Shown in pieces: positions 24,440 to 32,611 of a stretch of DNA of 64,000 bases (position 1 is its first letter; every line of letters begins with the position of its first letter). The notes below the pieces were generated by a model, which was given only the letters and a program-made list of their open reading frames with translations, ran no database searches and was not told the DNA's origin. Source of the DNA: an uncultured Gelidibacter sp. (GTDB lineage: Bacteria; Bacteroidota; Bacteroidia; Flavobacteriales; Flavobacteriaceae); assembly GCF_947500795.1 (NCBI RefSeq), contig NZ_CANMTE010000001.1:248001-312000 (forward strand). Direction: 5' to 3'. The position numbers and the translations under genes are program-made.

Positions 24440-24949
24440 ATGACACAAACTAATTTTTTGAAATTGGTAATGCCTTTTAAGGATAAGATCTTTAGGCTTT
24501 CAAAGCGCCTTTTAGTTTCTAATGAAGAGGCGGAAGATGCCACGCAGGAGATCTTGTTGAAATTATGGAATAACAATAAAAGCATTGAGAAGTATAACAA
24601 TGTAGAGGCTTTTTCAATGACAATGACGAAGAATTTGTGTTTGGACCGATTAAAATCCAAACAGGCACAAAATTTGAAGATTGTACATAGTAATTATCAA
24701 GATCATAATGTGTCTTTGCAAAAACAGATTGAAAACAATGATAGCGTTGACTGGGTTGCGAAAATTATGGATGAGCTACCAGAGCAGCAAAAAATAATTG
24801 TACAGCTCAGGGATATTGAAGAATACGATTTTGATGAGATTGCTGAAGTATTGGAAATGAATGAAACCGCAGTGAGAGTTGCGCTATCAAGAGCGAGAAA
24901 AACGATAAGAGAAAAATTGACAAATAAACATAACTATGGCATTAGATAA
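24440..24949 (+). CDS. ECF-type RNA polymerase sigma factor
   Basis: This 169-residue extracytoplasmic-function sigma factor has region 2 at about 10-75 (IFRLSKRLLVSNEEAEDATQEILLKLWNN, then FSMTMTKNLCLDRLKS). Region 4 is at about 113-163 (LPEQQKIIVQLRDIEEYDFDEIAEVLEMNETAVRVALSRARKTIREKL). It heads a four-gene operon with a membrane protein that overlaps it by 14 bases and two DUF4252 proteins. The downstream membrane protein is the natural anti-sigma candidate. Target promoters cannot be read from the sequence. Confidence 0.92.
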   Translation: MTQTNFLKLVMPFKDKIFRLSKRLLVSNEEAEDATQEILLKLWNNNKSIEKYNNVEAFSMTMTKNLCLDRLKSKQAQNLKIVHSNYQDHNVSLQKQIENNDSVDWVAKIMDELPEQQKIIVQLRDIEEYDFDEIAEVLEMNETAVRVALSRARKTIREKLTNKHNYGIR

Positions 24950-25433
24950 TATAGATCAGCTATTAGAAAAGTACGATAATGCTGAAACAACATTGGCTGA
25001 GGAAGCACAACTTAGAGCCTATTTTGCACAGGAAGATATTCCGCCGCATTTAGAATCTTATAAACTATTGTTCCAATATGTTTCCAATTCACAACAGGAG
25101 CAATTTACGAAAACGGTGCCTTTGCAATCCAATCGTAAAAAAGTTGGGCAATGGGTTGCTGTTGCAGCAGTGGCCGTATTGATGTTGGGCGCTTATTTTC
25201 AAGTGAATCAAATGAATCAAAAAACAACTTTAGATGATTTGAGTCATGAAGAATTATTGGCCTATAATCAAACCATAGAGGTTTTTAGTTTAGTGTCATC
25301 GAAACTTAATAAAGGAACAGAAAATTTGGAAGCGTTTAAGTTAGTATCCACCAAGCTGAACAAAGGCGCGGAAAACCTTAATCACCTTCAAGAATTTAAT
25401 AAAACAACAAACAAATTATTTAGAAACCAGTAA
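24936..25433 (+). CDS. putative anti-sigma factor, single-pass membrane protein
   Basis: This 165-residue protein has an N-terminal cytoplasmic helical region (about 1-68), one transmembrane helix (about 71-89, VGQWVAVAAVAVLMLGAYF) and a periplasmic part. The arrangement and the 14-base overlap with the sigma gene fit an anti-sigma factor. It has no zinc-binding HxxxCxxC motif. The periplasmic part holds a short tandem duplication: FSLVSSKLNKGTENLEA and FKLVSTKLNKGAENLNH. That is an unusual feature that could act as a signal-receiving or binding module. The function is inferred from position. Confidence 0.7.
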   Translation: MALDNIDQLLEKYDNAETTLAEEAQLRAYFAQEDIPPHLESYKLLFQYVSNSQQEQFTKTVPLQSNRKKVGQWVAVAAVAVLMLGAYFQVNQMNQKTTLDDLSHEELLAYNQTIEVFSLVSSKLNKGTENLEAFKLVSTKLNKGAENLNHLQEFNKTTNKLFRNQ

Positions 25434-25453
25434 CAAGATAAAAATTAAGAAAT

Positions 25454-26080
25454 ATGAAAAATGTAATCAACCTTCGCGCATATCTTCAAAACAGAACATA
25501 TGTCAGTAAAAAAGCACTCCTTTTACTAGCTATAATGATAGCGCCAATGGTATCCTTCGGACAAAGTTTTTTTAGTAAATATGAGTCTATGAAAGGCGTT
25601 ACCTCAGGGGTAATCAGTCAAAAAATGTTTAAAATGATTGCGACCATCGATGTGGATCTCGACGATCCGGAAGCCCAAGGCTTTTTAGATATGGTTAAAA
25701 AAATTGAAAGCGTTAAAGTATTAAGCACGGGAGATAAGACCATTTCTTCAAATTTGGCGGCTGATGCGGAAAAGTATATTGGCAGTTCAAAATTGGATGA
25801 GTTGATGCGCTTTAAAGATGGCAACCAAACGGTAAAATTTTATGTAAAAGAAGGCCGTGATGAAAACCATGTGAAAGAATTGTTGATGTACATCAATGGT
25901 TTGAAAGAATTGACAAAAGAAGCCAACATTGAAATTAATGGCGAAAAGAGAGATATTGAAACGATTGTTGTGTCTATTATTGGCGATATCGATTTGAGAG
26001 AGATTTCTAAAATCACCAGTAAAATGAATGTACCAGGTGGTCAACATCTTGAGAAAGCAAGTAAAGGTAAAAAACAGTAG
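25454..26080 (+). CDS. DUF4252 exported protein
   Basis: This 208-residue protein has a long N-terminus with a hydrophobic segment ending in SFG-Q, an export signal. The DUF4252 domain follows, typical in the arrangement SKYESMKGVTSGVISQKMFKMIA, VKVLSTGDKTISSNL, NQTVKFYVKEGRDENHVKELLMYING and TIVVSIIGDIDLREIS. The family is common in Bacteroidota in operons with ECF sigma factors, but its function is unknown. It sits 20 bases after the anti-sigma gene, and a second DUF4252 gene follows three codons later. A role in the envelope signal that the sigma factor responds to is plausible. Confidence 0.82.
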   Translation: MKNVINLRAYLQNRTYVSKKALLLLAIMIAPMVSFGQSFFSKYESMKGVTSGVISQKMFKMIATIDVDLDDPEAQGFLDMVKKIESVKVLSTGDKTISSNLAADAEKYIGSSKLDELMRFKDGNQTVKFYVKEGRDENHVKELLMYINGLKELTKEANIEINGEKRDIETIVVSIIGDIDLREISKITSKMNVPGGQHLEKASKGKKQ

Positions 26081-26082
26081 TC

Positions 26083-26628
26083 ATGACAGCAATAATGAAA
26101 AATATGACGGTAATGGTTTTATTGATTGCAACGGTTTTTAGTTGCAATCAAGGACCATCGTTACAAACTTATTTTGTAGATAATCAGGAAAAAGCTAATT
26201 TCTTGGCTGTAGATGTGCCTTTAAGCATGTTGAATATTGATAAAATGCAGTTGACGGATGACCAACGTGATGCTTATGAGTCCATTCAGAAATTGAATAT
26301 GTTGGCTTATAAGATGAAACCGGATAATGTGATTGAATATCAGGAAAAATTGGTAGAAGTCACCGCTATTTTATCTGACCCAAAATATGAAGAGTTAATG
26401 CGTGGTGGAAATCCTGAAGAAGGACAATTTATTGTTAAGTTTTTAGGGGATGAGGATGATGTTGAAGAATTTATTGTCTTTGGAAATATAGACGGCAAAG
26501 GATTTGCAGTGGTAAGAGTTGTTGGAAACGATATGAACCCTGGTAAAATTGTGACGTTGGCTTCGGCATTAGACAAATCAACAATTGACGATTCGCAGCT
26601 TAGCCAATTTAAAGAGTTTTTTAAATAG
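26083..26628 (+). CDS. DUF4252 lipoprotein
   Basis: This 181-residue lipoprotein has the lipid Cys at about residue 21 (VFSC, then NQGPS). An ATG at 26095 would give a more usual 17-residue signal peptide, so the start is uncertain by four codons. The DUF4252 body reads QTYFVDNQEKANFLAVDVP, LMRGGNPEEGQFIVKFLGDEDDVEEFIVFGN and GKGFAVVRVVGNDM. It is a paralogue of the preceding gene and the last member of the sigma operon. The lack of acidic residues right after the Cys suggests a periplasmic rather than surface location. Confidence 0.8.
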   Translation: MTAIMKNMTVMVLLIATVFSCNQGPSLQTYFVDNQEKANFLAVDVPLSMLNIDKMQLTDDQRDAYESIQKLNMLAYKMKPDNVIEYQEKLVEVTAILSDPKYEELMRGGNPEEGQFIVKFLGDEDDVEEFIVFGNIDGKGFAVVRVVGNDMNPGKIVTLASALDKSTIDDSQLSQFKEFFK

Positions 26629-26660
26629 TAAGTATTAGCAAATCATATATCAAAATAAAA

Positions 26661-26693
26661 AATCACCCAGAAACATTAAACTTCTGGGTGATT
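26661..26693. terminator. bidirectional terminator overlapping a stop codon
   Basis: AATCACCCAGAA (26661-26672) and TTCTGGGTGATT (26682-26693) form a perfect 12-bp stem. On the plus strand it ends the sigma operon. On the minus strand its first arm lies in the last codons of the 61-residue protein gene and its loop contains that gene's stop codon. Confidence 0.75.
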
Positions 26694-26861
26694 TTCGTTT
26701 TTAAATAAGCTGACAAACATAACGATTACAAGAATGCTGAAAATTAGAAAAAGTAAAAGCTTCACTATAAAATAATCCAGCACGTTAAAAATAGCAGCGA
26801 TTAAAAAACCGAAAACAACTACTCCTGTAAGTGTGCGCGCTATGAAGTCCGCTTTGATCAT
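26676..26861 (-). CDS. small two-helix membrane protein downstream of purB
   Basis: This 61-residue protein has two hydrophobic helices (about residues 8-28 and 30-52) and a charged tail, KNENHPEV. It starts three bases after the purB stop on the same strand and ends in the terminator hairpin, so it is well placed as a real second gene of the purB transcript. I do not recognise its family. Small proteins of this type are easily overlooked, so the call rests on spacing, a clean ATG and the terminator position. Confidence 0.6.
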   Translation of the reverse strand: MIKADFIARTLTGVVVFGFLIAAIFNVLDYFIVKLLLFLIFSILVIVMFVSLFKNENHPEV

Positions 26862-26864
26862 TTC

Positions 26865-28208
26865 TTATATCCCAGTATAATTACTAGGTGTAATTTGCTT
26901 AAGTTCTTCTTTGATGGCATCTGACACTTCTAACGTATTGATAAAATCAGAAATCGATTTTTGGTCAATTTTCGTGTTGGTTCTGGTCAAGCCTTTTAAC
27001 GCCTCGTATGGATTTGGATAAGCTTCTCTTCTTAAAATAGTTTGGATAGCTTCAGCTACAACGGCCCAGTTGTTTTCAAGATCTTCTTGAAATTTAGGCT
27101 CATTCAATACCAATTTATTCAAGCCGGTTAAAGTGCTCTTAAATCCAATAAGCGTATGTCCAAAAGGAACACCTACGTTTCTCAAGACTGTACTGTCAGT
27201 AAGGTCTCTTTGTAATCTTGAAATAGGAAGTTTAGCCGATAGATGTTCAAAAATTGCATTTGCAATCCCTAAATTACCTTCACTATTTTCAAAATCGATA
27301 GGGTTTACTTTGTGTGGCATCGCGCTACTTCCAACTTCTCCCGCTTTAATTTTTTGTTTAAAGTAATCCATAGACACATAGGTCCAGAAATCTCTATCTA
27401 AATCTATTAGGATATTGTTGATGCGTTTAAGCGTGTCAAACAAAGCAGCCATATGGTCATAATGCTCAATTTGTGTGGTCGGAAATGAATGGTGCAAACC
27501 TAATTTACCTTGAACAAATTCCTGTCCGAAAGCTTTCCAATCTACCGTTGGGTAAGCTACTTTATGCGCATTGAAATTTCCAGTAGCACCACCAAATTTA
27601 GCAGCACTTGGGATGTCATTTAATAAGTTGAACTGCTCTTCCAAACGCACTACAAATACTGAAATCTCTTTTCCTAATCGGGTAGGGGAAGCAGGCTGTC
27701 CGTGCGTACGTGCCAACATAGGGATGTTAGCCCATTCTGAAGAAAGCTCTTTTAATTTTTTAACGATATTCAAATATTCAGGAACATACACATCATTCAT
27801 AGCTTCCTTGATACTTAGCGGAATTGCCGTATTGTTGATGTCCTGAGAAGTCAATCCGAAGTGGATAAACTCTTTAAATTGATTCAGATTAAGGGTGTCA
27901 AATTTCTCTTTTATAAAGTATTCAACCGCTTTTACGTCGTGATTGGTTACTTTTTCAATGTCTTTAATTGCTTGTGCATCTTCTGTAGAAAAATCTTTGT
28001 AGATAGCTCTTAAATCATCAAATTTTGAAGCGTCGAAGTCTTTTAGTTGCGGTAATGGCAACTCGCATAAAGCGATGAAATAATCGATTTCAACTTGAAC
28101 ACGGTATTTAATTAGTGCTTCTTCTGAAAAATAATCAGCTAAACTGTTGACTTTGTTTCTGTACCTTCCATCAATTGGAGAGATGGCATTTAAAGATGTT
28201 AATGACAT
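26865..28208 (-). CDS. purB: adenylosuccinate lyase
   Basis: PurB acts twice in purine synthesis, splitting fumarate from SAICAR and from adenylosuccinate. The 447-residue protein has the fumarase/aspartase superfamily layout. ISPIDGRY is at the N-terminus, followed by HFGLTSQDINNTAIP, MLARTHGQPASPTRLGKE and the family signature GSSAMPHKVNPIDFENSEGN. It belongs to the longer E. coli-type class. A -7 promoter element lies 34 bases upstream. A small membrane-protein gene follows after three bases. Confidence 0.95.
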   Translation of the reverse strand: MSLTSLNAISPIDGRYRNKVNSLADYFSEEALIKYRVQVEIDYFIALCELPLPQLKDFDASKFDDLRAIYKDFSTEDAQAIKDIEKVTNHDVKAVEYFIKEKFDTLNLNQFKEFIHFGLTSQDINNTAIPLSIKEAMNDVYVPEYLNIVKKLKELSSEWANIPMLARTHGQPASPTRLGKEISVFVVRLEEQFNLLNDIPSAAKFGGATGNFNAHKVAYPTVDWKAFGQEFVQGKLGLHHSFPTTQIEHYDHMAALFDTLKRINNILIDLDRDFWTYVSMDYFKQKIKAGEVGSSAMPHKVNPIDFENSEGNLGIANAIFEHLSAKLPISRLQRDLTDSTVLRNVGVPFGHTLIGFKSTLTGLNKLVLNEPKFQEDLENNWAVVAEAIQTILRREAYPNPYEALKGLTRTNTKIDQKSISDFINTLEVSDAIKEELKQITPSNYTGI

Positions 28209-28242
28209 TGGTTGTGTTGTTTTGTTGTGTTAAAAGAAGCTG

Positions 28243-28250
28243 CAAAGATA
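28243..28250 (-). promoter_or_regulatory. -7 promoter element of purB
   Basis: The minus strand reads TATCTTTG, a match to TAnnTTTG, 34 bases before the purB ATG at 28208. I see no TTG at -33. Confidence 0.5.
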
Positions 28251-28443
28251 AGAAAGAAAGTTATAAGCAGGAAGCTTGAAGAAAGTTTAAACTGTTGGTT
28301 TTGGTAAATAGTTTTAAGGTTCTAAAAACTTACAATCAGAAAAAATAATTCCAAAGAAATCTGCTTAATTTATAGGCAACCACATTTTGATTGTACTGAC
28401 AAACTCGTTGCTTTTTCATACTTTTAACCTAAAATCAACACAG

Positions 28444-28917
28444 ATGAGAAATTCAAAGAAAGTTTTAGGCGTGCTACTAGTTGTTTTTATCGCAGTTCAA
28501 TTTATCGATCCTGAAGAAAATGTGGGTAGTACGGCATCTTTTGAATCGTTTTTGAAGGATACCAATCCGAATGAAGAAGTGACTGCCATTCTAAAAACCA
28601 CCTGTTTTGATTGCCATAGTGACGTCACTAATTATCCTTGGTATAATGAAATTACACCGCTTAATTTTTGGCTGTCAGATCATATAAAAGATGGGAAGAA
28701 GCATTTTAATATTTCTGCATGGGATGGGTATTCCGTCAAAAAGAAAGATCATAAATTTGAAGAGCTTATTGAGATGGTAGAATCTAAAGAAATGCCGTTA
28801 AAATCTTATACCTATGTCCACTCAGAAGCGAAATTGACTGATTCTCAAATAGCCGCTGTTATTGACTGGGGCAAAAAAGTAAGATTCAAATACAGTTTAG
28901 CGCCTCAGCCACAATAA
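28444..28917 (+). CDS. haem-binding domain protein with one CxxCH
   Basis: This 157-residue protein has an uncleaved or cleavable N-terminal hydrophobic segment (residues 5-21). A c-type haem site follows, CFDCHSD at Cys54/Cys57/His58, with NYPWYNEITPLNFWLSDHIKDGKKHFNIS. That is the pattern of the Bacteroidota haem-binding domain family (Haem_bd). It is probably periplasmic and membrane-anchored, with a possible role in electron transfer or haem sensing. The open frame extends to 28387, but the ATG at 28444 is preceded by untranslated-looking sequence and gives the proper signal segment. It is a single gene followed by a weak inverted repeat. Confidence 0.82.
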   Translation: MRNSKKVLGVLLVVFIAVQFIDPEENVGSTASFESFLKDTNPNEEVTAILKTTCFDCHSDVTNYPWYNEITPLNFWLSDHIKDGKKHFNISAWDGYSVKKKDHKFEELIEMVESKEMPLKSYTYVHSEAKLTDSQIAAVIDWGKKVRFKYSLAPQPQ

Positions 28918-28938
28918 TTATAAAATCCATAAAATCGG

Positions 28939-28990
28939 AATTCCAAAATCTAATAAGCTGTAGAAGCCATCTTAGAATTTGGAATTTTAT
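28939..28990 (+). terminator. AT-rich terminator-like hairpin
   Basis: AATTCCAAAATCTAA (28939-28953) pairs imperfectly with TTAGAATTTGGAATT (28972-28986) and is followed by TTAT. It could end the haem-binding gene. Its right arm runs into the -7 element of the next gene. Confidence 0.45.
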
Positions 28991-28995
28991 ATTTG
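28988..28995 (+). promoter_or_regulatory. -7 promoter element of the glycosyltransferase gene
   Basis: TATATTTG matches TAnnTTTG and ends 22 bases before the ATG at 29018. Confidence 0.45.
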
Positions 28996-29017
28996 AAACT
29001 TAACCTTCGAAGTTGTT

Positions 29018-30250
29018 ATGAAATTTAAATTACTCATTATTGGTCACGTATGGCCAGAACCAAGAAGTTCTGCGGCAGGCAGTAGAATGATGCAACTGAT
29101 TGAAGGTTTTCAAAAGGAAAATTATGAAATCATTTTCGCGAGTGCTACTGCTAAAAGTGACAAAGCTTTTGATCTTTCTGAAATTGGGATTGTACAGGCA
29201 AATATTGAGATGAATAACTCCAGCTTTGATCATTTTGTAAAAAGTTTCAATCCTGATGTGGTTCTTTTTGACCGTTTTATGACCGAAGAGCAATTTGGTT
29301 GGCGCGTCTCAGAACAATGCCCGAATGCCCTGAAAGTCTTAGACACTGAAGATTTACATTGTTTAAGAAAAGGAAGGCATCAAGCCTTTAAAGACGGCGC
29401 TAATTTTGATCATTCCTATCTTTTTAATGACTTTGCAAAGCGAGAGATTGCCAGTATTTACCGTTGCGATGTGTCGTTGATCATCTCTGAGATTGAAATG
29501 GAGGTCTTAAAAAATGATTTTAAGGTTCCGGAGACGCTATTGTGTTACTTGCCATTTCAATTGGATGCTATTTCTGTAGCAACTGTAGAGCACTTACCTT
29601 CTTATGCTAATCGTCAAGATTTTATAACCATTGGCAATTTTCTTCACGAGCCTAATTATAACGCGGTTTTATATTTAAAAGAAGCGATTTGGCCATTGAT
29701 TAAACAACAACTCCCGGGGGCGAAGCTGCATATTTATGGCGCCTATGAATCACAAAAAGTTAGGCAGTTGCATCATGAAACGAGTGGATTTTTAATAAAA
29801 GGCTACGCTGAAGATGTGCATGAAGTGATGGCAAAAGCGAGAGTTTGTTTGGCGCCTTTACGTTTTGGTGCAGGTCTAAAAGGAAAATTGGTTGATGCGA
29901 TGTTGAATGGTACGCCGTGTGTTATGACTTCAATTGCTGCGGAAGGTATGTTTGGCAATTTACCGGCAAATGGACTTATTGAAGATGATCCACAAGTGTT
30001 TGCAGATAATGCCGTTCAGCTCTATCAAAATGAATTGTTATGGAAGGAAATGCAACAACACGGATTTAAAATCATAAACGAACGATTTAATAAGGCTCAT
30101 TTCCACGAATTATTCTTTAAGACTTTAAACGATATTACTTCGGAACTCCAAAAGCATCGTCATAGTAATTTTACAGGGCAAATGTTGCAGCATCACGCAT
30201 TACAATCCACTAAATATATGAGTAAATGGATTGAGGAAAAGAATAAATAA
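29018..30250 (+). CDS. glycosyltransferase, GT4-like (GT-B fold)
   Basis: This 410-residue cytoplasmic enzyme has a GT-B fold. The N-terminal lobe opens with KLLIIGHVWPEPRSSAAGSRM, the Gly-rich acceptor loop. The C-terminal donor lobe has ITIGNFLHEPNYNAVLYLKEAIWP, KLHIYGAYES, and the nucleotide-sugar site RFGAGLKGKLVDAMLNGTPCVMTSIAAEGM, as in GT4 enzymes. The substrate is unknown. No other polysaccharide genes adjoin it, so it may be a stand-alone modifying enzyme. It is convergent with egtD, with only 13 bases between the stops. Confidence 0.85.
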   Translation: MKFKLLIIGHVWPEPRSSAAGSRMMQLIEGFQKENYEIIFASATAKSDKAFDLSEIGIVQANIEMNNSSFDHFVKSFNPDVVLFDRFMTEEQFGWRVSEQCPNALKVLDTEDLHCLRKGRHQAFKDGANFDHSYLFNDFAKREIASIYRCDVSLIISEIEMEVLKNDFKVPETLLCYLPFQLDAISVATVEHLPSYANRQDFITIGNFLHEPNYNAVLYLKEAIWPLIKQQLPGAKLHIYGAYESQKVRQLHHETSGFLIKGYAEDVHEVMAKARVCLAPLRFGAGLKGKLVDAMLNGTPCVMTSIAAEGMFGNLPANGLIEDDPQVFADNAVQLYQNELLWKEMQQHGFKIINERFNKAHFHELFFKTLNDITSELQKHRHSNFTGQMLQHHALQSTKYMSKWIEEKNK

Positions 30251-30263
30251 TTTTAAGTGTGTG

Positions 30264-31217
30264 CTAGCTATCGGTTTTCTCTAAAATATAATCCGCAAAT
30301 AAATTTTTCGAATCCGTCAAACGATCAATAATTTTTAAGTCCGAATGCCCTAAAATCTCTTTTAAAATGTGGTCATTATATTTTCTGCTCGTTTCTGTAT
30401 GAATCTTTTCACCTTTTGAAAAATAAAAGGTCTTATTCATGCTGTTAATCGTGACACTTTGATCTTTGGTGCTTACTAAAAAACTTCTTGCTACGCCTTC
30501 AGTTTCGGTGTATTCCGGTTTGTGCTCAAAATTATTGATATCAAAATCGGCATCCAATTCATTATTAATACGGGTCAATAAATTGAGATTAAAACGCTTG
30601 GTGATGCCTTGTGCATCGTTATACGCAGGAAGTACAATGCTTTTTGGTTTAATCAAATCGACACCCAATAAAACACGGTCGCCGACTTTAAGATTGTCAT
30701 TCAATTTTTGGATAAATTCTATTGCACGTGCATCGGGAAGATTGCCAATATTTGATCCTAGGAACAGCACAATAATTGGGTGTTCCGTTTGTTTTAAATC
30801 GGCCAGCACATTAAAATAATCGCCTTGTTTAGGGCAAATTTTAACATTGGGCAATTCAGAATTTACAGTTGCTTTCAGATTTTGCAAAGCATGTTCTGAA
30901 ATATCAATAGGGGCGTAAACGAAGTTGAAGTGCTGTTCATCGAGCGCATTTAGTAATTGTTTGGCTTTTGTACCATCACCGGCGCCTAATTCTACCAATT
31001 CAAAAAAGGTTGAAGGCTTTAATTTTAAGGCTTTGATAAGGTCATTGGTCTGATTTTTAAAAATGTCCAACTCTGCTTTGGTGAGATAATATTCGGGCAT
31101 TTTCATGATTTCCACAAACAAGGCATCACCAATTTTATCATAAAAATATTTAGATGGTAAGGTTTTGTTAGTGGCACTCAAGCCCAGTTCTATGTCTTTT
31201 TGGAAGGTTGTATTCAT
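30264..31217 (-). CDS. egtD: L-histidine N-alpha-methyltransferase EgtD
   Basis: EgtD trimethylates histidine with S-adenosylmethionine to make hercynine, the first step of ergothioneine synthesis. The 317-residue protein has the DUF2260/EgtD fold. LPSKYFYDKIGDALFVEIMKMPEYYLTKAELDIF lies near the N-terminus, ELGAGDGTKAKQLL is the SAM site, and LFLGSNIGNL, DLIKP and YSEGEKIHTETSRKY-like segments follow. It starts three bases after egtB on the same strand, so both make one operon for the antioxidant ergothioneine. Confidence 0.93.
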   Translation of the reverse strand: MNTTFQKDIELGLSATNKTLPSKYFYDKIGDALFVEIMKMPEYYLTKAELDIFKNQTNDLIKALKLKPSTFFELVELGAGDGTKAKQLLNALDEQHFNFVYAPIDISEHALQNLKATVNSELPNVKICPKQGDYFNVLADLKQTEHPIIVLFLGSNIGNLPDARAIEFIQKLNDNLKVGDRVLLGVDLIKPKSIVLPAYNDAQGITKRFNLNLLTRINNELDADFDINNFEHKPEYTETEGVARSFLVSTKDQSVTINSMNKTFYFSKGEKIHTETSRKYNDHILKEILGHSDLKIIDRLTDSKNLFADYILEKTDS

Positions 31218-31220
31218 TTG

Positions 31221-32369
31221 TTATTTTGCAAGTCTGATTCCTGAAAATTGCCATTGAGATTGCGGATGGAAAAAGTTTCTGTAGGTATGACGGCTATGAT
31301 CGGGCGCGGTAGCACTTGAAGCGCCTCGTAAGACCATCTGATTGATCATAAATTTACCATTGTATTCTCCAACGGCTCCCACGGCAGTTTTGAATTTGGG
31401 GTATGGTAAATAAGCGCTATTGGTCCATTCCCAATGTGTTCCCCAATCTAATTGGTTTGAGGCAACTTCCCATTCAAATTCGGTGGGAAGCCTAAGGCCT
31501 TTCCATTGCGCATAAGCTGAGGCTTCATAAAATGAGATATGGGTTAGAATAGTGCTTTTATCGATAGGCTCTAATCCAGATAAGGTATATTGAAACCATT
31601 TGCCATCTTCTTGCTTCCAATATAATGGTTGAGTGATATGATTTTCCTGTATCCAGAACCAACCTTCATCCAGCCAATATTCGGCTTTTTTATAGCCGCC
31701 ATCTGCCATGAATTCCATAAACTCGCCACACGTCACTAAGGCTTGGGATATTTCAAAAGATTCCAAAAATACCCGATGCACACCTAATTCATTATCAAAA
31801 GAGAATGAGTGATTGTCATGTCCGATACGATAAATTCCTTCATCTATATTTAACCAGCCCTTTTTAGAATTGTAGTGACTCACAAAATTGGAGTCATACA
31901 ATTTTGGGTACAACGGATTTTTCGAAAGCGTATATTTTATGTCTGTCAGAAGTAATTCTTGATGCTGCTGCTCGTGATTGATCCCTAAAATTGTTAAGGA
32001 GTTGATGTCTTCATTGGGTGAAGATTCCAATAACCTTATCATCGCCTTGTCAACATGGGCTCTAAAGTCATAAACACGTTCAAGTTTCGGTCGTGTCAAT
32101 AATCCTCTGTTGTGGCGCTCAATACGTTCGCCAATACTATTGTAATAGCTATTAAAAAGGAAACCGAAATCGGCATCAAAAACGGTATAATTAGGCAAGT
32201 GTTTTTTTAAGATCATTTCCTCAAAAAACCAAGTGGTATGCGCTATGTGCCACTTAGGCGGACTTGTAAAAACGGCCGATTGTGGTGTGTAATCTTCTAC
32301 TTGTAAAGCCTCGCACAAGTGTTCTGTGCGTTGGCGGGTCTCCATATATTTTTCGGTAAGTGTCTTCAT
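31221..32369 (-). CDS. egtB: ergothioneine sulfoxide synthase EgtB
   Basis: EgtB is a non-haem iron enzyme that joins a thiol substrate to hercynine as a sulfoxide. The N-terminal DinB-like domain carries the probable iron ligands: His44 in HIAHTTWFFEE and His132/His136 in NHEQQHQELL. The C-terminal formylglycine-generating-enzyme-like domain (about 175-382) has GFW-type segments and ends in NFFHPQSQWQFSGIRLAK. Its length of 382 residues is near the usual size. The pair egtB-egtD lacks egtA, egtC and egtE nearby, so cysteine may be the thiol donor or other lyases may act. The donor cannot be decided from sequence alone. Confidence 0.92.
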   Translation of the reverse strand: MKTLTEKYMETRQRTEHLCEALQVEDYTPQSAVFTSPPKWHIAHTTWFFEEMILKKHLPNYTVFDADFGFLFNSYYNSIGERIERHNRGLLTRPKLERVYDFRAHVDKAMIRLLESSPNEDINSLTILGINHEQQHQELLLTDIKYTLSKNPLYPKLYDSNFVSHYNSKKGWLNIDEGIYRIGHDNHSFSFDNELGVHRVFLESFEISQALVTCGEFMEFMADGGYKKAEYWLDEGWFWIQENHITQPLYWKQEDGKWFQYTLSGLEPIDKSTILTHISFYEASAYAQWKGLRLPTEFEWEVASNQLDWGTHWEWTNSAYLPYPKFKTAVGAVGEYNGKFMINQMVLRGASSATAPDHSRHTYRNFFHPQSQWQFSGIRLAK

Positions 32370-32584
32370 GGTCTTCTAAATATACTAAGGATTTTGCTCT
32401 TGAAGAATGAAAAACTTAATTGGAGCCGTTTTTATCTCAAATGAGCTACAGTTGTAAGTGGTTGGAATTCATTTGAAATCACTAAAATTCATTTTGTTTT
32501 GATTCAATGCCATCGGTCACTATTACTCTTGATAAGAATGTCCTTTTCAGGAAATTTATAGTCAGCAGTTATCAAAATAAATTA

Positions 32585-32592
32585 TAGTTTTG
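32585..32592 (+). promoter_or_regulatory. -7 promoter element of the ABC-F gene
   Basis: TAGTTTTG matches TAnnTTTG and ends 19 bases before the ATG at 32612, the same spacing as at carB. Confidence 0.5.
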
Positions 32593-32611
32593 CAGCTCTA
32601 AAAATAGAACT

